Made by a program: the position numbers and the translations under genes
Source: Sphingomonas sp. CFBP 8760
GTDB lineage: Bacteria; Pseudomonadota; Alphaproteobacteria; Sphingomonadales; Sphingomonadaceae
DNA length: 64,000 nucleotides
NCBI RefSeq assembly: GCF_014841615.1
Contig: NZ_JACYUG010000002.1
Location: 354,614 to 418,613, forward strand
Direction: 5' to 3'
The notes under the pieces: model-generated
The model's database searches: none
What the model was told of the DNA's origin: nothing
Seen by the model: the letters and a program-made list of their open reading frames with translations, nothing else
Part shown: positions 8,562 through 16,971 of the stretch, piece after piece
How positions within the stretch are numbered: position 1 is the first letter of the stretch
Layout of the letters: every line of letters starts with the position of its first letter

Positions 8562-9269
8562 ATGAACATCACATCGCGCTTCGTATTGCTGGGCATCGCA
8601 TCGTTAGCGGCCGCCGTGTCGCTGCCAGCCGGAGCGCAGGTCTACGTCGGCTCGCCGGGGGCCAAGCTGCTCGACAGCGTGCTCGGCGGGCCGCGCTGGG
8701 CGCCGGTCTCGACCCTGGACGTGGCGGGCGTGACCCTGGGGATGACGCCGGACGAGGCTAGGGCGGCGCTGCGGAAGTCCGGCTTCGCGCCGAATGCGAA
8801 GGATCCGCAGCAGGACGGATGGAGCGCGATCGTGTCGCAGCGCGCCGCGGAGCGGATTGGCGGGAACGTCGACCGCTCCAAGGTGCCGATGTTCACCAAG
8901 GTGAAGGGGACGCAGGGGGAGACCGTCGAGGTCTGGTACGCCGCAACGCGCGAAGGGCCACGGGCGTCGTCGATCAAGTATCGGATGCCGACGGTGCGGA
9001 TGGAGAGGGCGGCGTTTCTGAAGGGAGTGGCGGACAAGTACGGCAATCCGACGTTCCAGGAAGGCGCGAGGGGCCTATGGTGCACGAAGCCGGAGAAGGT
9101 CTGCGCGAGCTACGCGAGTCAGCAGCTGCCGACCCTGGTGATCGAATCCAGCCATGCTTTCCACGAAGTCGATCTGACGACGGGACAACGATACAGGGAC
9201 GAGCAGAAGGCGCTGACGGCGGCCGCGGTGGAAGCGTCCGCGCCGAAGGACGCCAAGGCTTCGTTCTGA
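8562..9269 (+). CDS. Exported protein, paralogue of the one at 2720-3607
   Basis: Encodes 235 residues. The ATG at 8562 has AGGAGG upstream; an earlier in-frame ATG at 8481 lacks one. A Sec signal peptide (FVLLGIASLAAAVSLPAGAQ) ends after GAQ. The mature protein contains LDVAGVTLGMTPDEAR, SIKYRMPTVRMER, DKYGNP and PTLVIESS, and ends PKDAKASF; these match in order the segments of the minus-strand protein at 2720-3607. The VAGVxLGMxxxEA segment looks like a general beta-alpha entry motif found in several periplasmic families. Function unknown. Confidence 0.75.
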   Translation: MNITSRFVLLGIASLAAAVSLPAGAQVYVGSPGAKLLDSVLGGPRWAPVSTLDVAGVTLGMTPDEARAALRKSGFAPNAKDPQQDGWSAIVSQRAAERIGGNVDRSKVPMFTKVKGTQGETVEVWYAATREGPRASSIKYRMPTVRMERAAFLKGVADKYGNPTFQEGARGLWCTKPEKVCASYASQQLPTLVIESSHAFHEVDLTTGQRYRDEQKALTAAAVEASAPKDAKASF

Positions 9270-9829
9270 TGGTCTCGATCGAGGTCCGCAAGACATCGCG
9301 TCTGTCCCGCCTCGCGGCAGCAATGCGGAGGCATTGGCTGGTGGGAGCCAGGCGGTCCGTTGCGACTTCACCGCCTTCCAAGCCGGTTCGCTCCCGGGGC
9401 TGGCTCGTGGCGATGGCTTTGGTCGGGGTCATGTCTGATGTCGCCGACGCGCGCCGTTCCGAGACTGCGCCATCGGCACTGTCGTTCCTGCTGGAGGAGA
9501 TGTCGTTCAAGGATGCCGAGCAGGTCGGGGCGATCGGCACCGGCTGCACTTGGCGGGGCGGGCCCGGAATGGCGCAGCGGATGTCGATCGCCGACGACCG
9601 CGGCGGGATCAGGCGGAACGGTGAGGTCGCCGCGTTGAGGCCTGCCGCAGATGCGAGACCCCTCTTCTTCACGTACGACCGCTGGACGGACGGGGCGACG
9701 ACGATCCGGATACGCGACACGGGAAAGGTGGTGCGGCAAGGCCGTGAGTTTTCCGAAACCGTCGCCTGGCTCGATTTCGAGGATGTTCGGACGCGGTCGT
9801 TCGCAGGGCGATTGAACTGTGGATCCTGA
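9269..9829 (+). CDS. Hypothetical protein with internal membrane or signal segment
   Basis: Encodes 186 residues from an ATG at 9269 that overlaps the previous stop (TGATG), so it is coupled to the gene before. About 45 basic residues precede a hydrophobic stretch (GWLVAMALVGVMSDVADA), which may be a late signal sequence; a start at an internal Met (residue 19) would then make sense. The rest contains GTGCTWRGG and later TVAWLDFEDV and LNCGS, with two Cys. It is the last gene of the cluster beginning with the S8 protease. No family recognised. Confidence 0.6.
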   Translation: MVSIEVRKTSRLSRLAAAMRRHWLVGARRSVATSPPSKPVRSRGWLVAMALVGVMSDVADARRSETAPSALSFLLEEMSFKDAEQVGAIGTGCTWRGGPGMAQRMSIADDRGGIRRNGEVAALRPAADARPLFFTYDRWTDGATTIRIRDTGKVVRQGREFSETVAWLDFEDVRTRSFAGRLNCGS

Positions 9830-10096
9830 ACGCGTCTCGCCGCGTGCGCTGCGGTGCGCCGACCCGGCTATCCTATCCGTGCTGTCGCATCTGCCCGAAA
9901 CCTAATGGTAGTCTACTGTCAGCAACTTTGCGCACGTCGACCAGGACGCCTTCTATGCTTGGATTCTGGTTAGGGTTGAAAACCGCGTGAAATAGCAATG
10001 ATTTGCGCCTTGGCCGCAGCGATCCGGGTCGGCGGCCTTCACCCGGGCAATCATCAGGCAATCTTGGTGTGGCATCGTCGCCGAAAGCTCTGCCCG

Positions 10097-12259
10097 TCAC
10101 ATCAGCACGTCGAACTGACTCATGACTTGAGGGATAAGAGCGGCATGATCGAGTAGACCCTGGTAGTATCCATCATGGCTGTAGATGTTAGGATACACTC
10201 CCGTCACTTCGTCGGCCCATAGGGAGAATTGGGTCTGTGAAAGCCAGCCGAACGACAGCCCTAATGACGGGCCTGTGGGTTTGTTCAGGACCAGGTGCGT
10301 CGTCGTGGAGCCGTTCTCGAACGTGATCATACCCTTGTCGCCGGACCAGACGAAGCTGTCGGATTTCCCGGGATCCATGTCGTCGTAGACCGTGAACGGG
10401 CTGTTGAACGTCTCCTTGATGCTGCCATCGGCATTTATCTTCCAAACGTCCCTATTTTCGATGAGATGGTCGAAGGAGCTGATCTTCTCCATCACCTGGA
10501 CTGTTCTGATGGAGCCATCGCTCATCGTCTCGCGATACCAGCTGCCGTCGAGCCGTATGCCGGTATAGGCCACGCCGTCCACGAAGAGCTGATCACTTGA
10601 TCTGAAGTCCAGGATCGCGATGTTTCCGCCCTGGCTCGTGTCGATGTAGAACTTGTCGGCACCTTCGCCGCCCGACGCGATGTCGCCATCCTTGAGGTGG
10701 AACTCGTCTTTACCTGCCCCGCCGAAGTACATCATTCCGCCATCGCTTCGGAAGATGTCGTCTTGGCTTGATCCGACGATCGCTTCGATATCGGTGAAAT
10801 GATCGATTCCGAACAGCGTCTCAACCGTCCCGGACTCCACGAGGATGGCTGAGATGGAATCGGTGTAGCTGGTGAGGTCGAATCCGTCTCCGCCGTTGAT
10901 CGTCGCGCCATGTCCGAGGCCGACGAAGACGTCGTCGTCTCCCTCGCCGAAGAGGAAGTCCTTGCCCTGGTTCGCGACCATCACGTCGTCGCCTGCCCCG
11001 CCCCAAGCCATGTTGGCGCCCGAGCCGGTACCGACCGCGATTACGTCGCTCCCGCTGCCGCCATGGATCCTGTCGCTCCCGTCGGACAGATCGATTCCGA
11101 AACGTTCGTAGCCTGAGCCGCCGAGCAGATATGCACCTCTGGTCGACGCTACGTCGCTGAGGTGGAAGACGTCGAGCGGCGTTCCGCTCGAACTGACGGG
11201 ACCGTTCCAATCGATGCCGCCTGCATTCTCGAATCGTTCAGCCGCGATGGTCACCGTGCGATTCTGAGCGTACTCGAGGCCTGCGAACTTCTGCGTCAGT
11301 GTGAAGGAGCCGCCGAAACCTGCGAGGGCTGTGTTCAATCCGCTCCGACCATCCGTGAGGGCGAAGTGCATGTTTCTCGCAAAGTCGTAGGCGCGCTGCG
11401 CGGATGCGATCCCGCCGTCCACGATGGAGCCGTCGATGATCGCTGCGGTCTTTGGGTCGACGTAGAAACCGAATCCATTGGATCGCTGTTCGAACATCGC
11501 ATTGCTACCGTTCAGCGTCCTCTCTGACGTGATGTAGTTGGAAACCTGATCGCCATCGAGCGCCGCACCTCTCCAATAGGTGCGTACGGTTGAACCCCGG
11601 CTGTCGACAGTGGTGAACTCTGCGCTGTATTGATTTCGCATGGACCAAGCGAAGCTGATCTGCTCGTTTCCATCGACGTAGGATGTCTGAAATGCTGAAG
11701 CAGAGTTAGTGTATTGGCTGACTGACCCAATACCGTTAGCGCTAATGTGTCCTTGTATTTCGAAAGGTCGTACTGAACCAAAGACAGCGTTGCCAGCGAA
11801 TACAGCGATCTGTTCGAAGAACGATTTTTCTGTAATCAGATCTGCACCAGGTAAGCCGATAACACTTGGGATAGCCAGCGCATGCATAAGCTCGTGTACC
11901 AGCGTTTGTTCAGAAGGCACCAAGTGGCGATATCCGCTGATTCCGAACGCATAGTTTTCCGAGTCAGCGCTCAGGTTTAGGATCCTATATTTATTCGGAT
12001 TGCTGACGAGATCGGCGATTTGTTCACTGGCAATCTGATTGTCCAAGATATCCTGGGCGCTCGCGACCGTCGTAAAAACGCTTCGATCATTAACCAAAGC
12101 GCCCTTCGTGATGTAGACCGTATGCGCACCAGGCGAGGTGAGATTGGAAAAGAAGGCTGCAGTCCTGGAACTGGAGAAAACCGTTTCAAGCAGGGTCGTC
12201 AGTGATGTAGAATCACCGGCGTCACGATCCGCTGGGACGAGATTGACGGGGTACGACAT
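10097..12259 (-). CDS. RTX-type secreted protein with a zinc-protease-like site
   Basis: Encodes 720 residues from an ATG at 12259 with GAAGGA upstream. Residues about 120-130 contain LVHELMHAL, an HExxH zinc-binding site; no third His of the HExxHxxGxxH type follows closely. From about 350 to 520 there are hemolysin-type calcium repeats: GGSGSDVIAVG, GGAGDDVMVAN, GEGDDDVFVG, NGGDGFDLTS and FGGAGKDEF. There is no N-terminal signal peptide, which fits type I secretion through a C-terminal signal. No ABC or HlyD transporter gene is in the window. Probably a secreted metalloprotease-like or surface protein; catalysis is not proven. Confidence 0.7.
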   Translation of the reverse strand: MSYPVNLVPADRDAGDSTSLTTLLETVFSSSRTAAFFSNLTSPGAHTVYITKGALVNDRSVFTTVASAQDILDNQIASEQIADLVSNPNKYRILNLSADSENYAFGISGYRHLVPSEQTLVHELMHALAIPSVIGLPGADLITEKSFFEQIAVFAGNAVFGSVRPFEIQGHISANGIGSVSQYTNSASAFQTSYVDGNEQISFAWSMRNQYSAEFTTVDSRGSTVRTYWRGAALDGDQVSNYITSERTLNGSNAMFEQRSNGFGFYVDPKTAAIIDGSIVDGGIASAQRAYDFARNMHFALTDGRSGLNTALAGFGGSFTLTQKFAGLEYAQNRTVTIAAERFENAGGIDWNGPVSSSGTPLDVFHLSDVASTRGAYLLGGSGYERFGIDLSDGSDRIHGGSGSDVIAVGTGSGANMAWGGAGDDVMVANQGKDFLFGEGDDDVFVGLGHGATINGGDGFDLTSYTDSISAILVESGTVETLFGIDHFTDIEAIVGSSQDDIFRSDGGMMYFGGAGKDEFHLKDGDIASGGEGADKFYIDTSQGGNIAILDFRSSDQLFVDGVAYTGIRLDGSWYRETMSDGSIRTVQVMEKISSFDHLIENRDVWKINADGSIKETFNSPFTVYDDMDPGKSDSFVWSGDKGMITFENGSTTTHLVLNKPTGPSLGLSFGWLSQTQFSLWADEVTGVYPNIYSHDGYYQGLLDHAALIPQVMSQFDVLM

Positions 12260-12731
12260 GACTTATTTCCTTCGAGGGACTGCTATCCTTCTCGGCCTCG
12301 CCACTCTGACCATTTCTCAATCGGCTTCGGCCGACATGACCTGGGGGCATGTCGAACCGTTGAAGGGTCCGGTGTCGCTCGTCAGAATGCGCGACGTCGT
12401 CGTCGGAACGAGGTACGCCATCGACGTGATGGCCGGACTTCCGGTTCCGTCGGGTCTGATCCACCGCGTGAAGGTTGCGCTGGGACTGGCAGATCAGAGG
12501 GTTCTGATCGCCGTCGGATATTCTGGAGCCGCGTTGAAATACATGGCTTCGAAGAAATGCAGTTTTGCGGGAAGCTACACCGACTTCTACGCCACGATCA
12601 GACCGGCTCAGATGACGTACAAGGGACAGCGAGTAGTGGATGAGGAAGGCGACCTTCCGCTTTACTACATCGACGATCTCCGTCTTGTGGACCCTCAGGC
12701 CTGCGTGAAGGGGCGGATCGCCTCGGCGTAG
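12258..12731 (+). CDS. Small exported protein divergent from the RTX gene
   Basis: Encodes 157 residues from an ATG at 12258 with GGGG about seven bases upstream. A clear signal peptide (FLRGTAILLGLATLTISQSASA) precedes the mature part, which holds two Cys (KKCSFAGS and PQACVKG) likely to form a disulfide. The frame is open further upstream, but that part is antisense to the RTX gene. The start codon overlaps that of the minus-strand gene within CATG. No family recognised. Confidence 0.6.
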   Translation: MTYFLRGTAILLGLATLTISQSASADMTWGHVEPLKGPVSLVRMRDVVVGTRYAIDVMAGLPVPSGLIHRVKVALGLADQRVLIAVGYSGAALKYMASKKCSFAGSYTDFYATIRPAQMTYKGQRVVDEEGDLPLYYIDDLRLVDPQACVKGRIASA

Positions 12732-12953
12732 ATAGAGTGCACGTCCGATATGTCGGGCTACTGCCCAGCTGACGCCTTCAGAAGGGCGGTGGACGGCTCC
12801 CGATGGTAGCAGTCGTTCTGCAGGTCGGATAGCGCTGTCGATATCTCGCGGCCCATGTGGCCGAGCAGCAACCATATGGAAGACGTTTCTACGTCGTCAC
12901 ATCATATTGTATCGTCCCGAGGAGCTTAGGGAGGATACGTCGGATAATGACGG

Positions 12954-14972
12954 CTATTTCAATGCCGAGTTGATCCCGGCGATCAGTTTTTGCCACGACG
13001 CACGCTCATCCTCCGTAAGGTCGGATGCCGTGTGGTCCCGGGACCACCGCATGAACGCCTTTGCGAGCTTGTACTTGCTGAAGGATGCATCTGCTTTGAT
13101 CAGCATGTCGATGATCGGTTGCTGCCGACGATCGGCAGCTAGGTCCACGATGTCGATGTTGAACTCGTCCTTCGCGATGATCGAGAGCGTTGAGCGAAGT
13201 AGGTCTTCGATCTCAGGCTTCGATACGCCATCGACGTAGTCCTTCGTCCGCAGGATGCCCTTCGCCCCAAGGGAATGCACCAGAGTGTCCTGACTGGCGG
13301 CGTTGTCACCGGCGGCATCGGAATCCAATAGCGCAGCGACCTTGAGCTTGTGCGCGGTGAGAATGGTCGCGAAGTAGACGACCTTTCCGGCGGAACTCGC
13401 CGTTACGAGCGAGATTTTGTCGTTCAAGGTCGCAAGGCCGGCCTCCTTCAGTAGCGCTGCGGTCGCCTCCAGGTACCATGCGTCCGTCAGTCCCTCGAGC
13501 ACGAGGTTGCGTTGAGTCGCGAACAGGCTCTGCGCAAGGTCGTAGCCCAGAGCCTCCTGAAGCGGCAGCAGCGCGGCCGGATCGCTGGACGTGATAGTGG
13601 TATGAACCTTCGTTCCCTCGGATCGATCGTTGAGTTCGACGACGCGGACGAGATCGAGTTCGTCGGTACCTACAAGGAATGGTGAGTGGGTGGTGTAAAT
13701 CGTCTGGTTCTTCTTGGACAGGCGTGAGAGCGTGTCGCGGAAATCGCGCTGCTTCAGAGCATGCAGGCTCATCCCCGGCTCGTCGAGCAGCAGGATGGCG
13801 TTCTCATGGGTGTCCATGGCCTCGGCGAAGAAAACGACGAAGAAGGACACCAGCCACTGGAACCCTTCAGATCGCTGGTCGAGTTCGACCTCGACACCCA
13901 GATCGTCCTCGACGACCACCTTGAGGTACTGGCCGTCCGCCACGACCCGCAGTCGATCCGCTTCCGGTCGCGTGCTGCTGGGCTGCCAGACCTCCCTGAT
14001 CTCCTTGGTCAACCGGACACTTGCGGCGTTCAGCTGATAAGAACGCTTGTCGAGCTGGTCTCGGTTGTTCTGAAGCTGCTCGATCTTGTTGGCTGCGGGT
14101 TCAGAGACGCTTCCCAGATCGGACAGTTCCTGTGCAGTGAAGCCGAGGAGCTTGAGAAGGCAGGAATTGCCGTAATCGTATTGGGCATCGTCGAGGATAT
14201 CGGACGACAGTCGCTGGGCGAGGTGCGACAGATGGATGAGTGGGCGTACCCGGAAGTAGTTGCTGAACAGCACGAAGACGGGAAGGCGCTTGCTCAGGTA
14301 GGCGAGTGCCTCGTCACGTTCGATGTCTTTTCCGACCGCTTCGTTCAGTCGATCAAGACGCGCCTCTTCGGCCTCATTCGCGTCGTCGATCAGCGTCACG
14401 GCGGCCTGGAGCCAGACCCGCAGCTCCTTCGTCCTGAAGGACGTAAGGGGGTAGAAGTCCCGCCATCCTCTTACGAGTTCAGCAACGTTCTCGGCTTCGG
14501 CGGTTGACGCTGTTCCATCATTGGCGATGGTCGCCTGCTTGTCGATATGGGCAGCCAGACGAGATAGATCCTTGGAGATCGAACCGAAGGTGGGGATCGG
14601 CGGCGCACCGACCAGCGTGTGGACGCCTCGGTTGTTCATGTAGCGCGTGAATTCGTAACTGGCCTGTCGGAGATCTTCGGGCAGTTCGGCACGTTCTGCG
14701 TCGTCCAGATCGAACACGACCGTTGCGACTGGCACATCTTCCACTTTTACGGCGCCGGTGGTGATGTCGTTGTAGAGGGCCCGGGGATAATCCCGCAGTG
14801 CATCGAACCCCTTGATATCCCTAGGAGCGTTGATGCGCTGCAGTGCCTGGAGGACCGCAGTCTTGCCGGCTTCGTTGGGACCCACCATGATGGTCTTGTC
14901 GTGTTCGACGTCGAACAAGCCGGTGTCCCGGACGCTCCGATAGTTTTGGACGCGGGCGGATCGGAGGCGCAT
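12954..14972 (-). CDS. OLD-family ATP-dependent endonuclease (AAA plus TOPRIM)
   Basis: Encodes 672 residues. The Walker A is GPNEAGKT at 31-38; the ABC-type Walker B and His loop read ILLLDEPGMSLH and TIYTTHSPFL. A TOPRIM domain follows: LVLEGLTDAWYLEA supplies the catalytic Glu, VAALLDSDAAGD the DxD, and KPEIEDLLR a later acidic site. This is the layout of OLD/GajA nucleases, which couple ATP sensing to DNA cleavage in antiphage defence. It is 142 bases downstream of the reverse transcriptase gene on the same strand and has its own ribosome site (AAAGG). No UvrD-like GajB partner is adjacent, so a retron-type effector role is an option. Confidence 0.85.
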   Translation of the reverse strand: MRLRSARVQNYRSVRDTGLFDVEHDKTIMVGPNEAGKTAVLQALQRINAPRDIKGFDALRDYPRALYNDITTGAVKVEDVPVATVVFDLDDAERAELPEDLRQASYEFTRYMNNRGVHTLVGAPPIPTFGSISKDLSRLAAHIDKQATIANDGTASTAEAENVAELVRGWRDFYPLTSFRTKELRVWLQAAVTLIDDANEAEEARLDRLNEAVGKDIERDEALAYLSKRLPVFVLFSNYFRVRPLIHLSHLAQRLSSDILDDAQYDYGNSCLLKLLGFTAQELSDLGSVSEPAANKIEQLQNNRDQLDKRSYQLNAASVRLTKEIREVWQPSSTRPEADRLRVVADGQYLKVVVEDDLGVEVELDQRSEGFQWLVSFFVVFFAEAMDTHENAILLLDEPGMSLHALKQRDFRDTLSRLSKKNQTIYTTHSPFLVGTDELDLVRVVELNDRSEGTKVHTTITSSDPAALLPLQEALGYDLAQSLFATQRNLVLEGLTDAWYLEATAALLKEAGLATLNDKISLVTASSAGKVVYFATILTAHKLKVAALLDSDAAGDNAASQDTLVHSLGAKGILRTKDYVDGVSKPEIEDLLRSTLSIIAKDEFNIDIVDLAADRRQQPIIDMLIKADASFSKYKLAKAFMRWSRDHTASDLTEDERASWQKLIAGINSALK

Positions 14973-15114
14973 CAGTTGCCTTTCGGGTCATTGGCTGATC
15001 ATGACGCGAACATAGCGCGAACGGGTTCGAAGGGAAATACCCCGCCCCGATGATGCGCCATAATCCTCCAGCGCCTCTAGGTCGTCGATCTGAGTCGGTG
15101 ACGGAATGTCCTCG

Positions 15115-16695
15115 TTATGGTACCCATTTCTGCAGTACGGAGATGTCGATGGCTAGCTGTCGTTCCTCTTCCGCCCCGCCCTTGTGGATCACGCCGATGA
15201 CCTGACCGATCGAGTTCAGCAGTGGACCGCCGGACATCCCCGGGGTCAATGTCTGCTGGACCTCGATCTTCTGAATGCCGCTTTTGGTGGGCAGCGACGT
15301 TACGTTTCCCGACCTCACGTTGACCTTGTCGCCCGGCCCGAAGCCGGGATATCCGATCGCTACGGTCGCATCCCCGGTCACAGAGCCGACGTTCGATGCA
15401 TCGAGTTCGTAGAACTCGTTCGGGGGTATCGCGTGATCCAGTACGGCTAGGTCCCGGTCGGAAGAACGGTGTTTCGCCATTGCCGCAAATCTGTTGGATG
15501 GTTTCGACGGATGATACATCTCCACCGCCCCTGAGGGGGAAACGCAATGGTCGGCCGTGACCAGCCCTACGCCTGTCAGGAAGAAGGCGGTGCCTTGGGC
15601 GCCGGTTCCTTCCCAGTGTTCGATCAGCCACACCGTCCGCTCACGGATCTCCAACTGAGTGGGTAGGATCTTCAACGCGAGCGATGGAAACGCCGCGTTG
15701 AAACGGGAAGCGATGCTACGGAACACCGGGTCTGCCGGCCCTTTGATGTGTCCTAGCCATGCCAGTTTACCTTGGAGATGCCTCCCGATCGGGGCTCTGC
15801 CGCCGTGGTCTGCGTGGAACTTGGTTTCGGCCGGTTTCTCGCCGAGTTTTTCGACCGAGTAGAGGGCAGCGCGCAGGTTCCTGACGAACCTGCGATCGAC
15901 GTTGAGGTTCTCGTTCACCCTCAGGCCGGTCACGGTCCGTCTCGAATTCCGATCGGCGTAGTGAGCCTTGTCCGGATGGATCGTGAACCCGTTCGAACCG
16001 AATATGCCGAGCAGTTCCGACGAAAGGAGTTCGGGTGGAAAACTGCCGGATGGCGGTGGTACGCTTTCGAAGAGTCCGGTCAGCGGTCTATAGCTAGAGA
16101 AGGTGATGTCGTCTGCGTAACGGGTGTAGATGCACCGCGCGGACTTCGCGAATGCCATCAGCTGCTTGTCCATTCTGAAGCATATCATGTTCGAAAGGAT
16201 GGGACTGCTGGGCGCACCCTGTGGCAGGCCGTTGTCGACGCAGCAGATCGATGAAAGACGCTCTGCGACATCCCGCTTCAAGCCCAGCGCCATGAGAACG
16301 CCGACGATGCGCCTCTCCGAAATCGAAGGGAAGAAATCCTTCAGGTCGAGATTCACTATGAATTTGCCACCGAGATGCGACTGGGCGTTCGTCTTGACGG
16401 ATCGGTCGGCTACGAACCCGTGGACGGGATTCCGACGACGATAGAGAGGGGTGATCAGATCGCAGATCTTGCGCTGAAGGATTTTGAGCCTCCGATCCGG
16501 CGCGTTGATGACGCGCGCCTTGCCCGACTTCTTCCGGATGTCGAAGGTCCGGTACATCTTGGATCGGTAGTAGCGGATCTTCTTTGCCTCGGCCGCCCCG
16601 AGACCGAGATGCTTCATGAGGCTGGCTTCGTCGGCCAGTTCCGGTGGCAGCCTTACGGGTCTTGGTGGACCAAAAGCGTGGGCGGCGCTTAGCAC
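15115..16695 (-). CDS. Retron-like reverse transcriptase fused to a trypsin-like serine protease
   Basis: Encodes 526 residues from a GTG at 16695 with AGGGAG just upstream; an ATG at 16617 (residue 27) is an alternative. The reverse transcriptase part covers about 30-330: NLDLKDFFPS (Asp118), GLPQGAPSSP (159), YADD at 193-196, and VTG at 255-257, a motif typical of retron enzymes. The C-terminal part (about 350-526) is a trypsin-like protease with His383 (TADHC), Asp416 (DRDLAVLD) and Ser488 (GMSGGP), so the whole triad is present. Such fusions are known among retrons. The OLD nuclease follows, and a possible RNA gene directly precedes it. Confidence 0.85.
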   Translation of the reverse strand: MLSAAHAFGPPRPVRLPPELADEASLMKHLGLGAAEAKKIRYYRSKMYRTFDIRKKSGKARVINAPDRRLKILQRKICDLITPLYRRRNPVHGFVADRSVKTNAQSHLGGKFIVNLDLKDFFPSISERRIVGVLMALGLKRDVAERLSSICCVDNGLPQGAPSSPILSNMICFRMDKQLMAFAKSARCIYTRYADDITFSSYRPLTGLFESVPPPSGSFPPELLSSELLGIFGSNGFTIHPDKAHYADRNSRRTVTGLRVNENLNVDRRFVRNLRAALYSVEKLGEKPAETKFHADHGGRAPIGRHLQGKLAWLGHIKGPADPVFRSIASRFNAAFPSLALKILPTQLEIRERTVWLIEHWEGTGAQGTAFFLTGVGLVTADHCVSPSGAVEMYHPSKPSNRFAAMAKHRSSDRDLAVLDHAIPPNEFYELDASNVGSVTGDATVAIGYPGFGPGDKVNVRSGNVTSLPTKSGIQKIEVQQTLTPGMSGGPLLNSIGQVIGVIHKGGAEEERQLAIDISVLQKWVP

Positions 16696-16813
16696 GGGGT
16701 CTCCCTTCCAATCACGCCAGGGCCCACAAGGAGCATACGGCGCGCACGATGTGTGCTGACTTTTACTCTTACGCCGCAGTTGCTACAGCGCGTATGCGAG
16801 GGGAGACCCCGTG
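16693..16813 (-). ncRNA. Candidate structured RNA (msr-msd-like) before the reverse transcriptase
   Basis: A perfect 13-bp inverted repeat encloses this stretch: CACGGGGTCTCCC (16693-16705) and GGGAGACCCCGTG (16801-16813). Inside, GCATACGGCGC (16733-16743) pairs with GCGCGTATGC (16788-16797) with one bulged base. Retron RNAs are bounded by such a1/a2 repeats just upstream of the reverse transcriptase gene, which is where this lies. On the coding strand the downstream arm includes both the ribosome site and the GTG start codon. At 121 nt it is shorter than most retron RNAs, so it may instead be a translational control hairpin. Confidence 0.5.
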
Positions 16814-16971
16814 ATTTTCTTTTAGGGAATGTTCTTGTGATTTGAAATATGGATGTCGCATTTTCCTCCAGAGACTAATTCTGCGGGGCATGGCCATCTC
16901 ATTTCAAATGTCTGATCATCGAAATGTCTGATGACGATCAGGCCAGGCTCATCGCTCATTTTGGCAGATGA

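Noticed and set aside
12954..14972. Gabija system (GajA with GajB)
   Set aside because: The OLD protein fits GajA, but no UvrD-like helicase lies on either side; the neighbour is the reverse transcriptase-protease gene.
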